Assembly (NCBI GenBank): GCA_027081015.1
Contig: JALWMA010000124.1
Location: 1 to 33,371 of the forward strand
Length of the DNA: 33,371 nucleotides
DNA from: Campylobacterales bacterium
Lineage (GTDB): Bacteria > Campylobacterota > Campylobacteria > Campylobacterales > Hydrogenimonadaceae
Reading direction: 5' to 3'
The position numbers and the translations under genes are program-made. The notes beneath the pieces are model-generated. The model had not been told where the DNA came from and did no database searches. It worked only from the letters and a program-made list of their open reading frames with translations. Shown piece by piece: positions 1 through 8,273 of the stretch (the stretch's first letter is position 1; every line of letters starts with the position of its first letter).

Positions 1-24
1 GTTCATACTTCAAAAAGGATATTG

Positions 25-540
25 ATGCCGTTACTCGAGAGTTTTACCGTAGACCATACAGTAATGCCGGCACCCGCGGTGCGGAAGGCCAAAACCATGA
101 AGACACCGTGCGGAGACATCATTACGGTTTTCGACCTCCGTTTCTGCCGCCCCAACAGGGAGATGATGAGCGAAAAGGGGACCCATACGCTCGAGCACCT
201 CTTTGCGGGTTTTATGAGGGAGCACCTAAACGGTGACGATGTGGAGATCATAGATATTTCGCCGATGGGGTGCAGAACGGGATTCTATATGAGCCTCATA
301 GGAGAGCCTGACGAGGAGCGAGTAGCCAAAGCGTGGGAGGCCTCTATGGAGGATGTGATGAACGTACGCAGTATGGCCGATATTCCTGAGCTCAATATCT
401 ACCAGTGCGGAAGCTGTAAAATGCACTCCCTGGACGAGGCCAAGGCTATAGCCGACGGGGTATTGAAGCGCGGTATCGGAATAATGCACAACGAAGAGCT
501 GAGGCTCGATCCCGCAAAATTGAAGGGGGCGTCATGCTGA
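25..540 (+). CDS. luxS: S-ribosylhomocysteine lyase LuxS
   Basis: LuxS cleaves S-ribosylhomocysteine to homocysteine and the autoinducer-2 precursor DPD, in the cytoplasmic activated methyl cycle. The 171-residue product has the usual length and is close to the E. coli protein along its whole length. The metal ligands are visible: HTLEH (His54, His58) and Cys128 in QCGSC. The catalytic cysteine is Cys83 in GCRTG. The ATG at 25 is chosen because AAGGA lies at 15-19 and the protein then begins [11 protein letters not shown] as in the family; a TTG at 22 is less likely. The gene overlaps the next one by ATGCTGA, so it leads a three-gene operon. The upstream promoter lies outside the window. Confidence 0.97.
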   Translation: MPLLESFTVDHTVMPAPAVRKAKTMKTPCGDIITVFDLRFCRPNREMMSEKGTHTLEHLFAGFMREHLNGDDVEIIDISPMGCRTGFYMSLIGEPDEERVAKAWEASMEDVMNVRSMADIPELNIYQCGSCKMHSLDEAKAIADGVLKRGIGIMHNEELRLDPAKLKGASC

Positions 541-836
541 TAGAGATACCGTTCGACTCGAAAGATATGGAGACTGCCGGGGTCGCGACTATGGACTCCG
601 CCCTCTGCTGGGGGCTCGTAACCTTCGAAGAGGGCGTCGTGAAGAGCATAGAGTGCTTCGATCGGCGTGAAGATATCAACGACTTCGTAGACTACGCGAT
701 CGTCGCGAGGCAGGGCGAACCGATCTGGCCGTTGATGGAGGAGGGCATCTTCGTTCTTGTCGCAGAAGAGGGGATGAAGCTCGACGAGGTGATGGAGCGC
801 TTCAGGTTCAAAGAGCTTCACGAAGCGAGTTTTTGA
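534..836 (+). CDS. Small NifX/NifB-C-like protein, function unknown
   Basis: This 100-residue protein starts at an ATG inside the end of luxS and is translationally coupled to it. It begins with a short beta strand (LIEIPFDS), then a segment resembling the dinitrogenase iron-molybdenum cofactor biosynthesis fold, with the pattern 'A..FD....[10 protein letters not shown]....CFD'. No metal-binding cysteine pair stands out; only Cys24 and Cys41 are present. Members of that fold carry metal clusters or act as small accessory proteins, but most outside nitrogen fixation have no known role. The assignment rests on overall pattern and size, so it is weak. Its place between luxS and an MnmD-like methyltransferase gives no firm functional hint. 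Confidence 0.45.
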   Translation: MLIEIPFDSKDMETAGVATMDSALCWGLVTFEEGVVKSIECFDRREDINDFVDYAIVARQGEPIWPLMEEGIFVLVAEEGMKLDEVMERFRFKELHEASF

Positions 837-1603
837 GACGACAAATAGTGAAAAAAGAGCTGGTCGAGACTGCCGACGGCACATTTACCGCTCGCTCCGC
901 GAAGTTCGACGAGTGTTACCACTCCACGAAAGACGGGGCGCTCAGAGAGTCTCTGAAAAAGCATGTCGAGCCCGCTTTCAGGCTGGTAGATACCGCCAAA
1001 GGGAGGCTGGAGATTCTCGATATCTGCTTCGGACTGGGCTACAATACACTCACGACACTCCTTTATATTCACCAAAACGGGTTGTCGCTGAAGCTTCATG
1101 TCACATCTCCGGAGATGGATGAGGAGCTGGTGCGATCGCTCGTTGATTTTCCTTATGCAGCCCCCCTGCAACCCTTTAAAGCGGTTATAGAGTCGATAGC
1201 CGAAAAGGGATTTTATGAAGATGAACGATTGTTCATAGAGGTGAAGTTCGGCGATGCGAGGGAGTTTCTGCGCAACACCGATCGGTCTTTCGACATAGTC
1301 TACCAGGATGCCTTCAGCCCGAAAAAGAACCCCGCTCTTTGGACGAAGGAGTATTTTACGGAGCTGGCAGCTCATCTGAAAAGAGGGGCCGTCATAACCA
1401 CATACTCTTGTGCCACCCCCGTTCGCCTCGCGATGGAGGAGAGTGGTCTACACCTCTACCACCCGCCGGAGGGGGGAGTAAGAAGCGGTACGATAGCCTC
1501 ACCCTCCTCCAGCCTGCCCCTGGAGCCTATAGATATGGCGCTAAAGAGAGAGCGCAACCCTTCAGCCCACCCGCTTACAGATAGAGAGGTTTTCACGCGC
1601 TGA
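833..1603 (+). CDS. mnmD: MnmC-N/MnmD-type tRNA U34 methyltransferase
   Basis: This is a one-domain SAM-dependent methyltransferase related to the N-terminal domain of MnmC (DUF752). That domain methylates 5-aminomethyl(-2-thio)uridine at the tRNA wobble position to give the mnm group. The SAM motif is LDICFGLGYNTL near residues 60-72. The later motif DAFSPKKNPALWTKEYF (about 158-175) is the family signature that follows the acidic active-site strand, and a GVRSG element lies near the end. The FAD oxidase half of fused MnmC is absent, as in Bacillus MnmD. Translation may start at TTG 833 (TTGA overlap with the upstream stop) or GTG 848; neither has a strong ribosome site. MnmG, encoded at 6396, acts earlier in the same modification pathway. 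Confidence 0.8.
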   Translation: MRRQIVKKELVETADGTFTARSAKFDECYHSTKDGALRESLKKHVEPAFRLVDTAKGRLEILDICFGLGYNTLTTLLYIHQNGLSLKLHVTSPEMDEELVRSLVDFPYAAPLQPFKAVIESIAEKGFYEDERLFIEVKFGDAREFLRNTDRSFDIVYQDAFSPKKNPALWTKEYFTELAAHLKRGAVITTYSCATPVRLAMEESGLHLYHPPEGGVRSGTIASPSSSLPLEPIDMALKRERNPSAHPLTDREVFTR

Positions 1604-1702
1604 GAAGATCCCGCTATCTGTAAAGATGGCCGCTCAACCGAGGGCCCATGAACCACTCTATACGTGCAATGAAACAGAGTTGTGCTATCATCAAGCAGCA
1701 AG

Positions 1703-1724
1703 ATAAAATATTTTTATATTTTAT
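1703..1724. promoter_or_regulatory. Perfect A/T inverted repeat upstream of the heme-binding gene
   Basis: ATAAAATAT at 1703-1711 is exactly mirrored by ATATTTTAT at 1716-1724 around TTTT. It lies 23 bases before the next start codon, in an otherwise featureless 140-base gap. It could be an operator or part of a promoter; the pure A/T stem is a poor terminator. Confidence 0.35.
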
Positions 1725-1746
1725 GCCTTTACGGAAAGGGGATTAG

Positions 1747-2190
1747 ATGAAGCTCAAAACGAAAGCGCTTCTAACGATTGTCGGTTTGTCGGTACTTATA
1801 CAGTTTGTGCCGTACGGCAGGGAGCACACCAATCCGGAGGTAGTTTCGGAGCCGAGATGGGATTCGCCGAGAACCAGGGAACTATTCATGCGTGCGTGCG
1901 GAGACTGCCACTCCAACGAGACGAAGTGGCCATGGTACAGCGGCATAGCTCCGATATCGTGGCTTGTGGCTTACGATGTAGACGAGGGGCGTGAGCACTT
2001 CAACGTATCTATGTGGGGAGTCCAGGAGGAGAATGAGGGTGAAGAGGCTGCTGAAGAGGTTCGGGAGGGAGAGATGCCTCCTTGGGCCTATCTTTTTGCA
2101 CATCCGGAGGCGAGACTGGACGAAGCTGAAAAAAGGGAGCTGATAGAGGGGCTCGTCCGGACCTTCGGAGAAAAAAAAGATGACGATTGA
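1747..2190 (+). CDS. Periplasmic heme-binding domain protein (Haem_bd family)
   Basis: This 147-residue protein has an N-terminal hydrophobic segment (about residues 7-20) that would export or anchor it. One c-type heme site follows, C51GDCH55. The sequence after it, [19 protein letters not shown] then [11 protein letters not shown], is the recognisable signature of the Haem_bd family of small periplasmic c-type cytochromes. The redox partner is not known for most members. The C-terminus is acidic and rich in Glu/Lys. An AAAGGGG ribosome site lies at 1735-1741. The gene appears monocistronic, with 61 bases before the next start. Confidence 0.85.
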   Translation: MKLKTKALLTIVGLSVLIQFVPYGREHTNPEVVSEPRWDSPRTRELFMRACGDCHSNETKWPWYSGIAPISWLVAYDVDEGREHFNVSMWGVQEENEGEEAAEEVREGEMPPWAYLFAHPEARLDEAEKRELIEGLVRTFGEKKDDD

Positions 2191-2191
2191 A

Positions 2192-2221
2192 TTTTAAAAA
2201 CTTCTTAAGCTATGCTATACT
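2192..2221 (+). promoter_or_regulatory. Possible sigma-70 promoter for the AMMECR1 gene
   Basis: A -10-like TATACT lies at 2216-2221, with T/A-rich DNA and a weak TTTTAA 18 bases upstream. Campylobacterota promoters often lack a clear -35 box. The element lies 30 bases before the AMMECR1 start, which has a strong AGGAGG site at 2241-2246. Confidence 0.4.
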
Positions 2222-2251
2222 ACTAAATATAGTTTATAGAAGGAGGCTCAA

Positions 2252-2821
2252 ATGGGAGAGCTTTTACTGAAGATCGCGCGGCAGGCGATAGCGGCCAGAC
2301 TCGGGCTTGCGCCGCAGGTAGATAGAGAGAGGCTCGTAAAAGAGCACCCAGAGCTTCTGCAGAAGCAGGCGACATTCGTAACGCTGACGACAGGGGGGCG
2401 GCTTCGGGGCTGTATCGGCTCCATAGTTCCGCACAGGCCGCTGATCGACGATCTTGTCGCAAACGCGGAAGCGGCGGCGTTCGAAGACCCGAGGTTCGTG
2501 CCGCTTGGTGTCGAAGAGTTTGAAAAGGTGGATATAGAGGTATCCCTTCTTACGGTACCCAAAGAGCTCGAGTACAGCGATGTGGAGGATTTAAAAAGTA
2601 AAATCCTCCCGGGTAAAGATGGTGTGATTTTGCAGCTGGACGGGCGGCAAGCTACATTTTTGCCGCAGGTGTGGGAGGAGTTGAACGATTTCGACCTCTT
2701 TTTCGCACACCTGTGCGCAAAAGCGGGACTTCCGCAAAACTGCCTCTCGTACCGCCCGACGATCTACACATACCGTGTAGAGAAGTTCAAAGAGTGCGAC
2801 AGTGCGGGCTGCTCTGCCTGA
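2252..2821 (+). CDS. AMMECR1-domain protein (AmmeMemoRadiSam system protein A type)
   Basis: The 189-residue product matches the AMMECR1 family along its length. The hallmark LRGCIGS motif is at about residues 50-56, followed by PLIDDLVANAEAAAFEDPRF and later IEVSLLTVP. The family often occurs with Memo and radical-SAM partners in bacteria and archaea, and the biochemical role is unresolved. Neither partner is encoded nearby, so this copy is solitary in the window. The C-terminus (ECDSAGCSA) carries two cysteines. The ATG at 2252 sits behind AGGAGG. The gene converges on a minus-strand operon, with 18 bases between the stops and a small GCCTG/CAGGC inverted repeat across the junction. Confidence 0.85.
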   Translation: MGELLLKIARQAIAARLGLAPQVDRERLVKEHPELLQKQATFVTLTTGGRLRGCIGSIVPHRPLIDDLVANAEAAAFEDPRFVPLGVEEFEKVDIEVSLLTVPKELEYSDVEDLKSKILPGKDGVILQLDGRQATFLPQVWEELNDFDLFFAHLCAKAGLPQNCLSYRPTIYTYRVEKFKECDSAGCSA

Positions 2822-2839
2822 GGTCTGCAGGCTAAATAT

Positions 2840-3103
2840 CTACCCCGAGAGTTCGACACTCCCTTCGGCCTTCAGAAGCCAGACGAAGACCTCCGCGACG
2901 GCCTGAAAAAGCTGCGGATCTATTTCGCTGCCCACCTCCTGTCTCAAGAGAGCCTCGGCGAGCGCTTCGTTTTGAAAGAGCGGTACGTCGAAGGCTTTCG
3001 CCCTCTCTATGATTTTAACGGCGATATCTCCGCGCCCGGATGCCACGATCTTTGGAGCGCCGTCGTTCTCGCCGTACCTCAATGCGGCCGCTTTTTTCCT
3101 CAT
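2840..3103 (-). CDS. Orphan FlhB/EscU C-terminal-domain-like protein
   Basis: This 87-residue soluble protein resembles the cytoplasmic C-terminal domain of the flagellar export switch FlhB (EscU/YscU/HrcU family). The pattern is 'KKAAALRYGENDGAPKIVASG', then 'A..I...A...DVPLF.N..LA..L'. The autocleavage NPTH motif and the membrane domain are absent, as in the known stand-alone FlhB-like proteins. The ATG at 3103 is chosen because it overlaps the upstream cupin stop as ATGA; an upstream ATG would add eleven residues. It is the last gene of a thpR-cupin-flhB-like operon. No flagellar genes are in the window, so a flagellar role is only possible. Confidence 0.7.
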   Translation of the reverse strand: MRKKAAALRYGENDGAPKIVASGRGDIAVKIIERAKAFDVPLFQNEALAEALLRQEVGSEIDPQLFQAVAEVFVWLLKAEGSVELSG

Positions 3104-3411
3104 TTTCGCCCCCCGCGCATATGAATAGCCAGCCACCTGGTGCCGTTTTCGGTTTTCAGCACCCTGTGGGGAGTGTTTGCCGGTATGATCAAAAAGTCTC
3201 CCCTCTCGAGCTCTCCGATCTCCCCCGCAATCTCGAGAGTCGCGGAGCCGTCGATCAGAAGTACCGCCTCGTCGTGCGGCTGGTTGTAAAGAGTGGCCTC
3301 CGGGGATTCGCTGCTTACGATCAGCTCGATATCTACATATCCGTTTTCGAAGAGTTCCTCGAAGAGCTCCCCGCTTTCGGGAGGGGCGGTTTCAAGCAGG
3401 TTTCTCACCAT
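3100..3411 (-). CDS. Small cupin-domain protein
   Basis: This is a 103-residue single-domain cupin. The first cupin motif region is NQPHDEAVLLIDGSATLEIAG; the second is GDFLIIPANTPHRV. The His and Glu residues of the motifs suggest a bound metal, but the substrate cannot be read from the sequence. The ATG at 3411 is chosen because GAGGAG lies just upstream (3425-3420) with 7-base spacing; a TTG at 3426 would overlap thpR. The gene begins one base after the thpR stop and overlaps the FlhB-like gene, so all three are probably co-translated. Confidence 0.8.
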   Translation of the reverse strand: MVRNLLETAPPESGELFEELFENGYVDIELIVSSESPEATLYNQPHDEAVLLIDGSATLEIAGEIGELERGDFLIIPANTPHRVLKTENGTRWLAIHMRGGRK

Positions 3412-3412
3412 C

Positions 3413-3913
3413 TCAAAACTCCTCAAGGGGAATGTATACGGGCCCGGAAGGTGTCAGGCGGCTCTCTATCAGGTAGATCGGGGCCTCTATGGTGCCGAGA
3501 GGCTCGTTCATCCATGGACGCTCCATGGTTTTGTAGCCGTTCGAGTGTGTACGTTTTATGCGGGCCAGTGTAACGTGCGGCCTGAACCGCTCGTCGGGTT
3601 CCGCTCCGAGCATTTGCACGATCTTCTGGTGCATGATAGAGGCGACCACGGTCGATGTTTTAAGGTATAGAACTTTCGGATCAGGGTTTCCGAAGGTGCC
3701 GTACCCCTGCATCGAGAGCGGCAGTTTCGGAACCGTTTTGAGCTCCCTCAATCTATCGATTATCGGTGCGGCCGAGGTCTGCTCGCCCAGGAAGTACCAT
3801 GTAAGGTGCAGGTTTTTGGGCTCTACCCACTTTGCGTCGAAGCAGGGTTCGAAATCTCTTCTTATATCATCGTAGAAGTCGACATTCGCGAAGCTCGCAA
3901 GAAAAAGACGCAT
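3413..3913 (-). CDS. thpR: RNA 2',3'-cyclic phosphodiesterase (2H phosphoesterase)
   Basis: This is a 166-residue member of the LigT/ThpR 2H phosphoesterase family, which hydrolyses 2',3'-cyclic phosphates at RNA ends. The two catalytic HxT motifs are His36-Leu-Thr38 (NLHLTW) and His113-Val-Thr115 (RPHVTL), the usual spacing of the fold. Length and the start MRLFLA are typical. An AAAGGAG site precedes the ATG. It heads the minus-strand thpR-cupin-FlhB-like operon. Confidence 0.92.
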   Translation of the reverse strand: MRLFLASFANVDFYDDIRRDFEPCFDAKWVEPKNLHLTWYFLGEQTSAAPIIDRLRELKTVPKLPLSMQGYGTFGNPDPKVLYLKTSTVVASIMHQKIVQMLGAEPDERFRPHVTLARIKRTHSNGYKTMERPWMNEPLGTIEAPIYLIESRLTPSGPVYIPLEEF

Positions 3914-3927
3914 GTGTCTCCTTTCTG

Positions 3928-3955
3928 GTGAATAGTGAACGGTGAACGGTGTTGG
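3928..3955. repeat. Four-unit 7-base tandem repeat
   Basis: Units are GTGAATA, GTGAACG, GTGAACG and GTGTTGG, laid head to tail just upstream of thpR (which reads leftward). This is a short slippage-prone repeat in the 99-base gap between ribE and thpR. No function is evident. Confidence 0.6.
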
Positions 3956-3959
3956 ACGG

Positions 3960-4015
3960 CGGTTTTGCGGTAAAACCGTTTCTGCCCTCCGCCGCCTGCC
4001 GACTTCCCGATATCA
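3960..4015 (+). repeat. Partial copy of the dispersed intergenic repeat
   Basis: CGGTTTT (3960-3966) and AAAACCG (3972-3978) form a hairpin. It is followed by CCGACTTCCCGATATC, which shares TCCCGATATC with the larger repeat copy upstream of mnmG (6284-6293). It abuts the ribE stop codon and may act as its transcription terminator. Confidence 0.45.
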
Positions 4016-4630
4016 ATAGATAGCCTGTATGCGCTCTATCGTCTCCCAGCCGACCTTTTTTGCATCCTCCCTCTTTTCGAGGATGTTAGCTACGTAGCGT
4101 GCGAAGAGGTCGGTCTCCACATTTACCCTCGTTCCTATCCGGTAGCTGCCGAAGAGGGTCTCTCTCATCGTATGGGGTATGACGGTCAGCCTGAAGCCCT
4201 CCTGCGACACCCCGTTTACAGTCAGGCTGACCCCGTCGACCGTGACGGAGCCTTTGGGTATGACATAGCGCATGAACTCTTTGGGGATCGTTATGAAAAA
4301 GTCCGTCCCGTTGCTTCTCTTCTCTATGCGCTCTACGGTACCCACGGTATCCACGTGGCCCTGTACTATGTGGCCTTCGAAACGGTCTCCCATTCTCATC
4401 GCCGGCTCTATATGGACTCTGCCTTTGAGGTTTTCGAGGGCGATAACTTCGCGTGTCTCGTCCGCAAGCTCCACCGTAAAGCCCGCCTCATTCAGCTCGA
4501 TAACGGTGAGGCAGGCTCCGTTTACGGCTATCGAGTCGCCTATTTCTGGGCGGTAGGAGGCTTTGAGGGTCAATCTGTTGTTCTCGTACGAGACAACTTC
4601 GGCCATCTCCCGAATGAGTCCTGTGAACAT
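4013..4630 (-). CDS. ribE: Riboflavin synthase, alpha subunit
   Basis: This enzyme dismutates two molecules of 6,7-dimethyl-8-ribityllumazine to riboflavin. The 205-residue product starts with the diagnostic MFTGLI and has two lumazine-binding repeats. The first spans about residues 1-97, with SIAVNGACLTV. The second spans about 98-195, with GSVTVDGVSLTVN. AAAGGAT precedes the ATG and overlaps the stop of the upstream pseudo-receiver gene, so the two are probably co-transcribed. No other rib gene is nearby. Confidence 0.95.
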   Translation of the reverse strand: MFTGLIREMAEVVSYENNRLTLKASYRPEIGDSIAVNGACLTVIELNEAGFTVELADETREVIALENLKGRVHIEPAMRMGDRFEGHIVQGHVDTVGTVERIEKRSNGTDFFITIPKEFMRYVIPKGSVTVDGVSLTVNGVSQEGFRLTVIPHTMRETLFGSYRIGTRVNVETDLFARYVANILEKREDAKKVGWETIERIQAIY

Positions 4631-4639
4631 CGCTATCCT

Positions 4640-6148
4640 TTAGTCTATATACTCTCTTAGCTGCTCGTCGAGTTCGCTTCGGTGCATGGTCTTCGGAATG
4701 ATCGCAGCCGTATTGCACCGTTTGGCGAAGAGGAGCAGTTCCCTGCTTATGCGCCTGGCGAAAAAGGCTATCTCTATGTCGGGGACGATCTTTCTGGCGT
4801 ACTCTATGACCGATTCGACGTCTACCCCGCGCATCGAGGGGTTAATGATCAGAATATGGGGCTGAATGTTCTTGAGATCGGGCAAAACTGTCTCGGTTCT
4901 TGTCGAGAGCACCACCTTTATATCTCTGTCTATCTCGCCCAGTACCGTTTTGACCATGCCGAGAAACTCCGTATCGTCGTCTATGCAGACAAGCCGCTTC
5001 TTCGTCTGCGCCTCGAGGTACTGCATGAGCTCCATGAGCTCCTGGTTCTGCCGGTTCAGTTTCGAGCTGTCGAGGGTTTTGAGATAGTACTTCATGTATG
5101 TAACGGCACTGAACTCGTCATGAATGCCCGCCTTTGCAAAAAAGCTCTGTATGGGTTTGGAGCGGTTCGCCTTCTTCCACATCAGCGAATCGAACCTGTA
5201 GGCGAGAACATCCTGGATCTTTCTCATAAGGGAGTCGTAGCTTTTCGTGAACTCTTCGAAACTCTTTTTGAACCTCTCGTAGTGCATCTTGTAGAAGTTG
5301 TCGAGAAGGTCTATGTAGAGCCTGTTCTCTTCGGTTAGCTTCGCTATCTCGTGGATCGCGTCCACATGCGAGCGTTTGAGTATCTTTATCTCGTTGGAGA
5401 GGTAGATATGCTCCTCCGTTCCGGCACGAAGCTTCTTGAGGGTTTCGCCCTTCTGCTTTATCTCCTTTTCGAGCTTGGCGGCGTTTTCGGTATGTTTCGC
5501 TATTTTGCTTCTGTTCAGCTCCAGTCTGGCGCGCAGCTCCTTGTAGCGGCTCTGCCTGTTCAAAAAAACCTTTTCGTAGGCGTTCTGTATGTAGTCCGTT
5601 CTGCTTTTGAAGCTTCTGTATGCGCTGTTCGCTTCGAGAAGCTCCTGCCTGATTTCGGCAAGTTCATAGTTTTCGAAACTGTGGTCTATCTCTATCAGGT
5701 TGTTGTAGGCCGTCGTCAGGAAGCGCTCCATTCTGACGAAGTCGAGCCTTCGGTTCTGTTCGAGCAGCTCCCGGCTCTGCACCACCCTTTTTCGTATGTC
5801 GGAAAAGTGCATCTCGATACAGGCTTCGACATCGAGGTCCGACTCGATAAGCCAGGCGGGCTCCCGCTCTCCTACAGCCTCTTCGGCGCTCTTTTCGGCC
5901 TCTTTGTCGGGCTCCTCGCCCTTTTTCGGACCACTCTTCTCTTCCGCGGCGGGCTCCGCATCCCGGGTCACGCTTATCGCCATTGCGTTAATACCGTCCG
6001 GCTCGAAAGAGACTATCTGTCCGACCGCCGGGGTCTTTTCGTAGTCGTCCCACTCGTCTACGTTGAAGTTGTACTTCTTCTTCTCTCTCGTTATGATCTT
6101 TCCGATTCCGGTCTGGTCGGAGTAGACGATAATTTTACCCTGCAACAC
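4640..6148 (-). CDS. Cold-shock-like domain / coiled-coil / pseudo-receiver protein
   Basis: This 502-residue protein has three parts. Residues 1-58 (GKIIVYSDQTGIGKIITREK) resemble a cold-shock or OB-fold nucleic-acid-binding domain. Residues 60-95 are a Lys/Glu/Ala-rich linker, and about 150-310 are largely coiled coil. Residues 384-502 look like a response-regulator receiver. It has the acidic pocket IDDD (390-392) and the conserved Lys486 in IPK, but Asn436 stands where the phosphorylated Asp should be (LIINPS). It is therefore likely a non-phosphorylated pseudo-receiver. Translation starts at GTG 6148 behind AAGG. The gene lies 9 bases before ribE. The role is unknown; RNA-linked regulation is an inference from the N-terminal domain. 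Confidence 0.75.
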   Translation of the reverse strand: MLQGKIIVYSDQTGIGKIITREKKKYNFNVDEWDDYEKTPAVGQIVSFEPDGINAMAISVTRDAEPAAEEKSGPKKGEEPDKEAEKSAEEAVGEREPAWLIESDLDVEACIEMHFSDIRKRVVQSRELLEQNRRLDFVRMERFLTTAYNNLIEIDHSFENYELAEIRQELLEANSAYRSFKSRTDYIQNAYEKVFLNRQSRYKELRARLELNRSKIAKHTENAAKLEKEIKQKGETLKKLRAGTEEHIYLSNEIKILKRSHVDAIHEIAKLTEENRLYIDLLDNFYKMHYERFKKSFEEFTKSYDSLMRKIQDVLAYRFDSLMWKKANRSKPIQSFFAKAGIHDEFSAVTYMKYYLKTLDSSKLNRQNQELMELMQYLEAQTKKRLVCIDDDTEFLGMVKTVLGEIDRDIKVVLSTRTETVLPDLKNIQPHILIINPSMRGVDVESVIEYARKIVPDIEIAFFARRISRELLLFAKRCNTAAIIPKTMHRSELDEQLREYID

Positions 6149-6202
6149 ACCGCCTTTTCGAGTGGCATCACGGCGTCAGAGCCGCCGCGGCCTGCCGTAA
6201 AT

Positions 6203-6242
6203 TGATAATATCATATCTTTTTTAACCTCAAAAAGCTATAAT
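6203..6242. promoter_or_regulatory. Divergent promoter region between the pseudo-receiver gene and mnmG
   Basis: TATAAT at 6237-6242 is a good -10 box for rightward transcription into mnmG, giving an mRNA leader of about 145 bases. Facing left, TATGAT (complement of 6210-6215) could serve the minus-strand gene. TGATAATATCA at 6203-6213 is a perfect 5+1+5 inverted repeat and may be an operator. Confidence 0.5.
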
Positions 6243-6252
6243 CCGCCCAAAG

Positions 6253-6378
6253 AGTAACCGTAAAACCGGTTTTGCGCAAAGCGGTCCCGATATCTTGGAT
6301 TTCGAAGCTTCAAGGGGTCGTAGGGCCGGCCAGGCCCTGCCGAATTGCGGGCTTAGCCCGGAATTTGCGTAACATCAG
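6253..6378 (+). repeat. Dispersed intergenic repeat, full copy in the mnmG leader
   Basis: The element begins AGTAACCG, then an AAAACCGGTTTT hairpin, then GATTTCGAAGCTTCAAGGGG (6298 onward). It ends with a hairpin CGGGC-TTA-GCCCG (6348-6360) and AATTTGCGTAACAT. A copy of similar order lies at 15343-15475, and a shorter one directly after mnmG at 8272-8345. It occupies most of the presumed mnmG leader. No coding potential was seen. Confidence 0.7.
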
Positions 6379-6395
6379 ATTGGAAAAGAGAGTCG

Positions 6396-8273
6396 ATGAG
6401 ATATGACGTGATAGTAGTAGGCGGAGGCCATGCCGGAATAGAGGCCTCATTGGCCCCTGCCCGAATGGGGCTGAAAACCCTTATGGTGACGATACTTGCC
6501 GAGCAGATAGGTGCGGCCAGCTGCAACCCCGCCATAGGCGGCCTGGCAAAGGGGCACCTCGTAAAGGAGCTCGACGCCCTCGGCGGGGAGATGGGGCTTT
6601 TGACCGACAGAACGGGCCTGCAGTTCAGGATCCTGAACGAGACGAAAGGTCCTGCCGTCAGGGGGAGCAGGGCCCAGATCGATATGGACCGTTACAGGAT
6701 GGAGGCGCGCACCGTCTGCATGGGGACCGAAAACCTCGATATCCTGCAGGGAATGGTGGTCCGCCTGATAGTTGAGAACGGAAGGGCGGCCGGAGTCAGG
6801 ACGGAGCTTGGAGAGAGCTTCTATGCCAAAAAGGTGATATTGACGACCGGCACTTTCCTAAACGGAGTCATCCATATCGGCGAGACGAAAAAAGAGGCGG
6901 GCCGTGCCGGTGAGTTCGCATCCACCGAGCTTGCCGGACACCTGCGCGAGCTCGGGTTCAATGTGGGGCGACTCAAAACCGGGACATGTCCGCGTATAGA
7001 CGGCTCGAGCATCGATTTCTCAAAGATGGAGCCGCAGCCGGGCGACGAGCCGCCGCGACCTTTCAGCTTCCGTACGGACAGAGAGAGTTTCCGCCCAAAG
7101 CAGCTTCCATGCTTCATCGCATACACAAACGAGCGCACGCATGCGCTGATAGAGGGCAACTTCCACCGTGCCCCGCTCTTTTCGGGGCAGATAGAGGGGG
7201 TGGGTCCGCGCTACTGCCCCAGTATCGAAGACAAGATAAACCGCTTCCGTGACAAGGAGCGCCACCACCTCTTTATAGAGCCCCAGACCCTCGAGGCGAC
7301 GGAGTACTACATAAACGGCATGAGCACCTCGCTGCCGGTGGATGTGCAGCTCGAGATGATCCGCTCCGTCAAGGGGATGGAGAGTGCGAAGATCGTCCGG
7401 TACGGATATGCGATAGAGTACGACTATGTCGACCCCACGGAGCTGAAGCATACCCTCGAGACCAAAAAGATAGAGGGGCTCTACCTTGCCGGCCAGATAA
7501 ACGGGACCACAGGCTACGAAGAGGCGGCGGCCCAGGGTCTTGTGGCCGGCATAAACGCCGCACTCGCGATACGCTCCAAAGATCCGTTCGTTTTGGGCCG
7601 TGACGAGGCCTATATAGGTGTTCTGATAGACGACCTCGTCACCAAGGGCACGAAAGAGCCCTACAGGATGTTCACGAGCCGTGCGGAGTTCAGGCTGATG
7701 CTAAGGGAGGACAACGCCGACCTCAGGCTGATGGGCTACGGTCACGCATTCGGGCTGATAGACGAGGCTACATATGCGAAGATGCTCCGCAAGAAGGAGC
7801 AGATAGCCAGGGGTATGGAGCTGATGGAGAGCCGCTCCCTCACCCCGAGCAGGGAGTCGCTCGAGTTTCTGGAGTCGATAGGTCTCGAAAAGATTTCCGA
7901 CAAGACGCCGCTGAAGCTGATAGCCGGACGCGGAGATGTCACCCATGAACAGCTGGAGAGGCTCGTTCCGGAGACGGCGGAGTTCGCCGAAGATGTGAAA
8001 GAGCAGCTTCTCATCAACGCCAAATACGACAAGTATATAGAGCGCCAGAGGGAGATGATCGAGAAGATGCACGAGATGCTGGAGGTCGAGATTCCCGAGG
8101 GTATGGAGTTCGAGAAGATATCGGGGCTCAGCAACGAGATAAAGGAGAAGCTCGCCCGGTTCAACCCGCCCACTCTCCAGGCTGCGAGCCGGATAAGCGG
8201 CATGACCCCCGCCGCCCTCGAGATTCTGCATGTCTATATCAAGATGGCCGAAAAGGGGAAGCTCAAAGAGTGA
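6396..8273 (+). CDS. mnmG: tRNA uridine-5-carboxymethylaminomethyl modification enzyme MnmG
   Basis: MnmG (GidA) works with the GTPase MnmE to install the cmnm5 group at wobble uridine in tRNA, using FAD and methylene-tetrahydrofolate. The 625-residue length is normal. The FAD motif [11 protein letters not shown] is at about residues 7-17. It is followed by the family signatures [20 protein letters not shown] and [18 protein letters not shown]. The catalytic cysteines are expected near SCNP (residue about 48) and in [10 protein letters not shown] (about 198). A Pro in 'LAPARMG' replaces a residue that is usually small. A GGAAAAGAG site precedes the ATG. The gene is bracketed by direct copies of an intergenic repeat. 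Confidence 0.97.
   Translation: MRYDVIVVGGGHAGIEASLAPARMGLKTLMVTILAEQIGAASCNPAIGGLAKGHLVKELDALGGEMGLLTDRTGLQFRILNETKGPAVRGSRAQIDMDRYRMEARTVCMGTENLDILQGMVVRLIVENGRAAGVRTELGESFYAKKVILTTGTFLNGVIHIGETKKEAGRAGEFASTELAGHLRELGFNVGRLKTGTCPRIDGSSIDFSKMEPQPGDEPPRPFSFRTDRESFRPKQLPCFIAYTNERTHALIEGNFHRAPLFSGQIEGVGPRYCPSIEDKINRFRDKERHHLFIEPQTLEATEYYINGMSTSLPVDVQLEMIRSVKGMESAKIVRYGYAIEYDYVDPTELKHTLETKKIEGLYLAGQINGTTGYEEAAAQGLVAGINAALAIRSKDPFVLGRDEAYIGVLIDDLVTKGTKEPYRMFTSRAEFRLMLREDNADLRLMGYGHAFGLIDEATYAKMLRKKEQIARGMELMESRSLTPSRESLEFLESIGLEKISDKTPLKLIAGRGDVTHEQLERLVPETAEFAEDVKEQLLINAKYDKYIERQREMIEKMHEMLEVEIPEGMEFEKISGLSNEIKEKLARFNPPTLQAASRISGMTPAALEILHVYIKMAEKGKLKE

Noticed and set aside
5351-6205. A 284-codon plus-strand frame opposite the pseudo-receiver gene.
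   Set aside because: It mirrors the coiled-coil region and runs through the divergent promoter.
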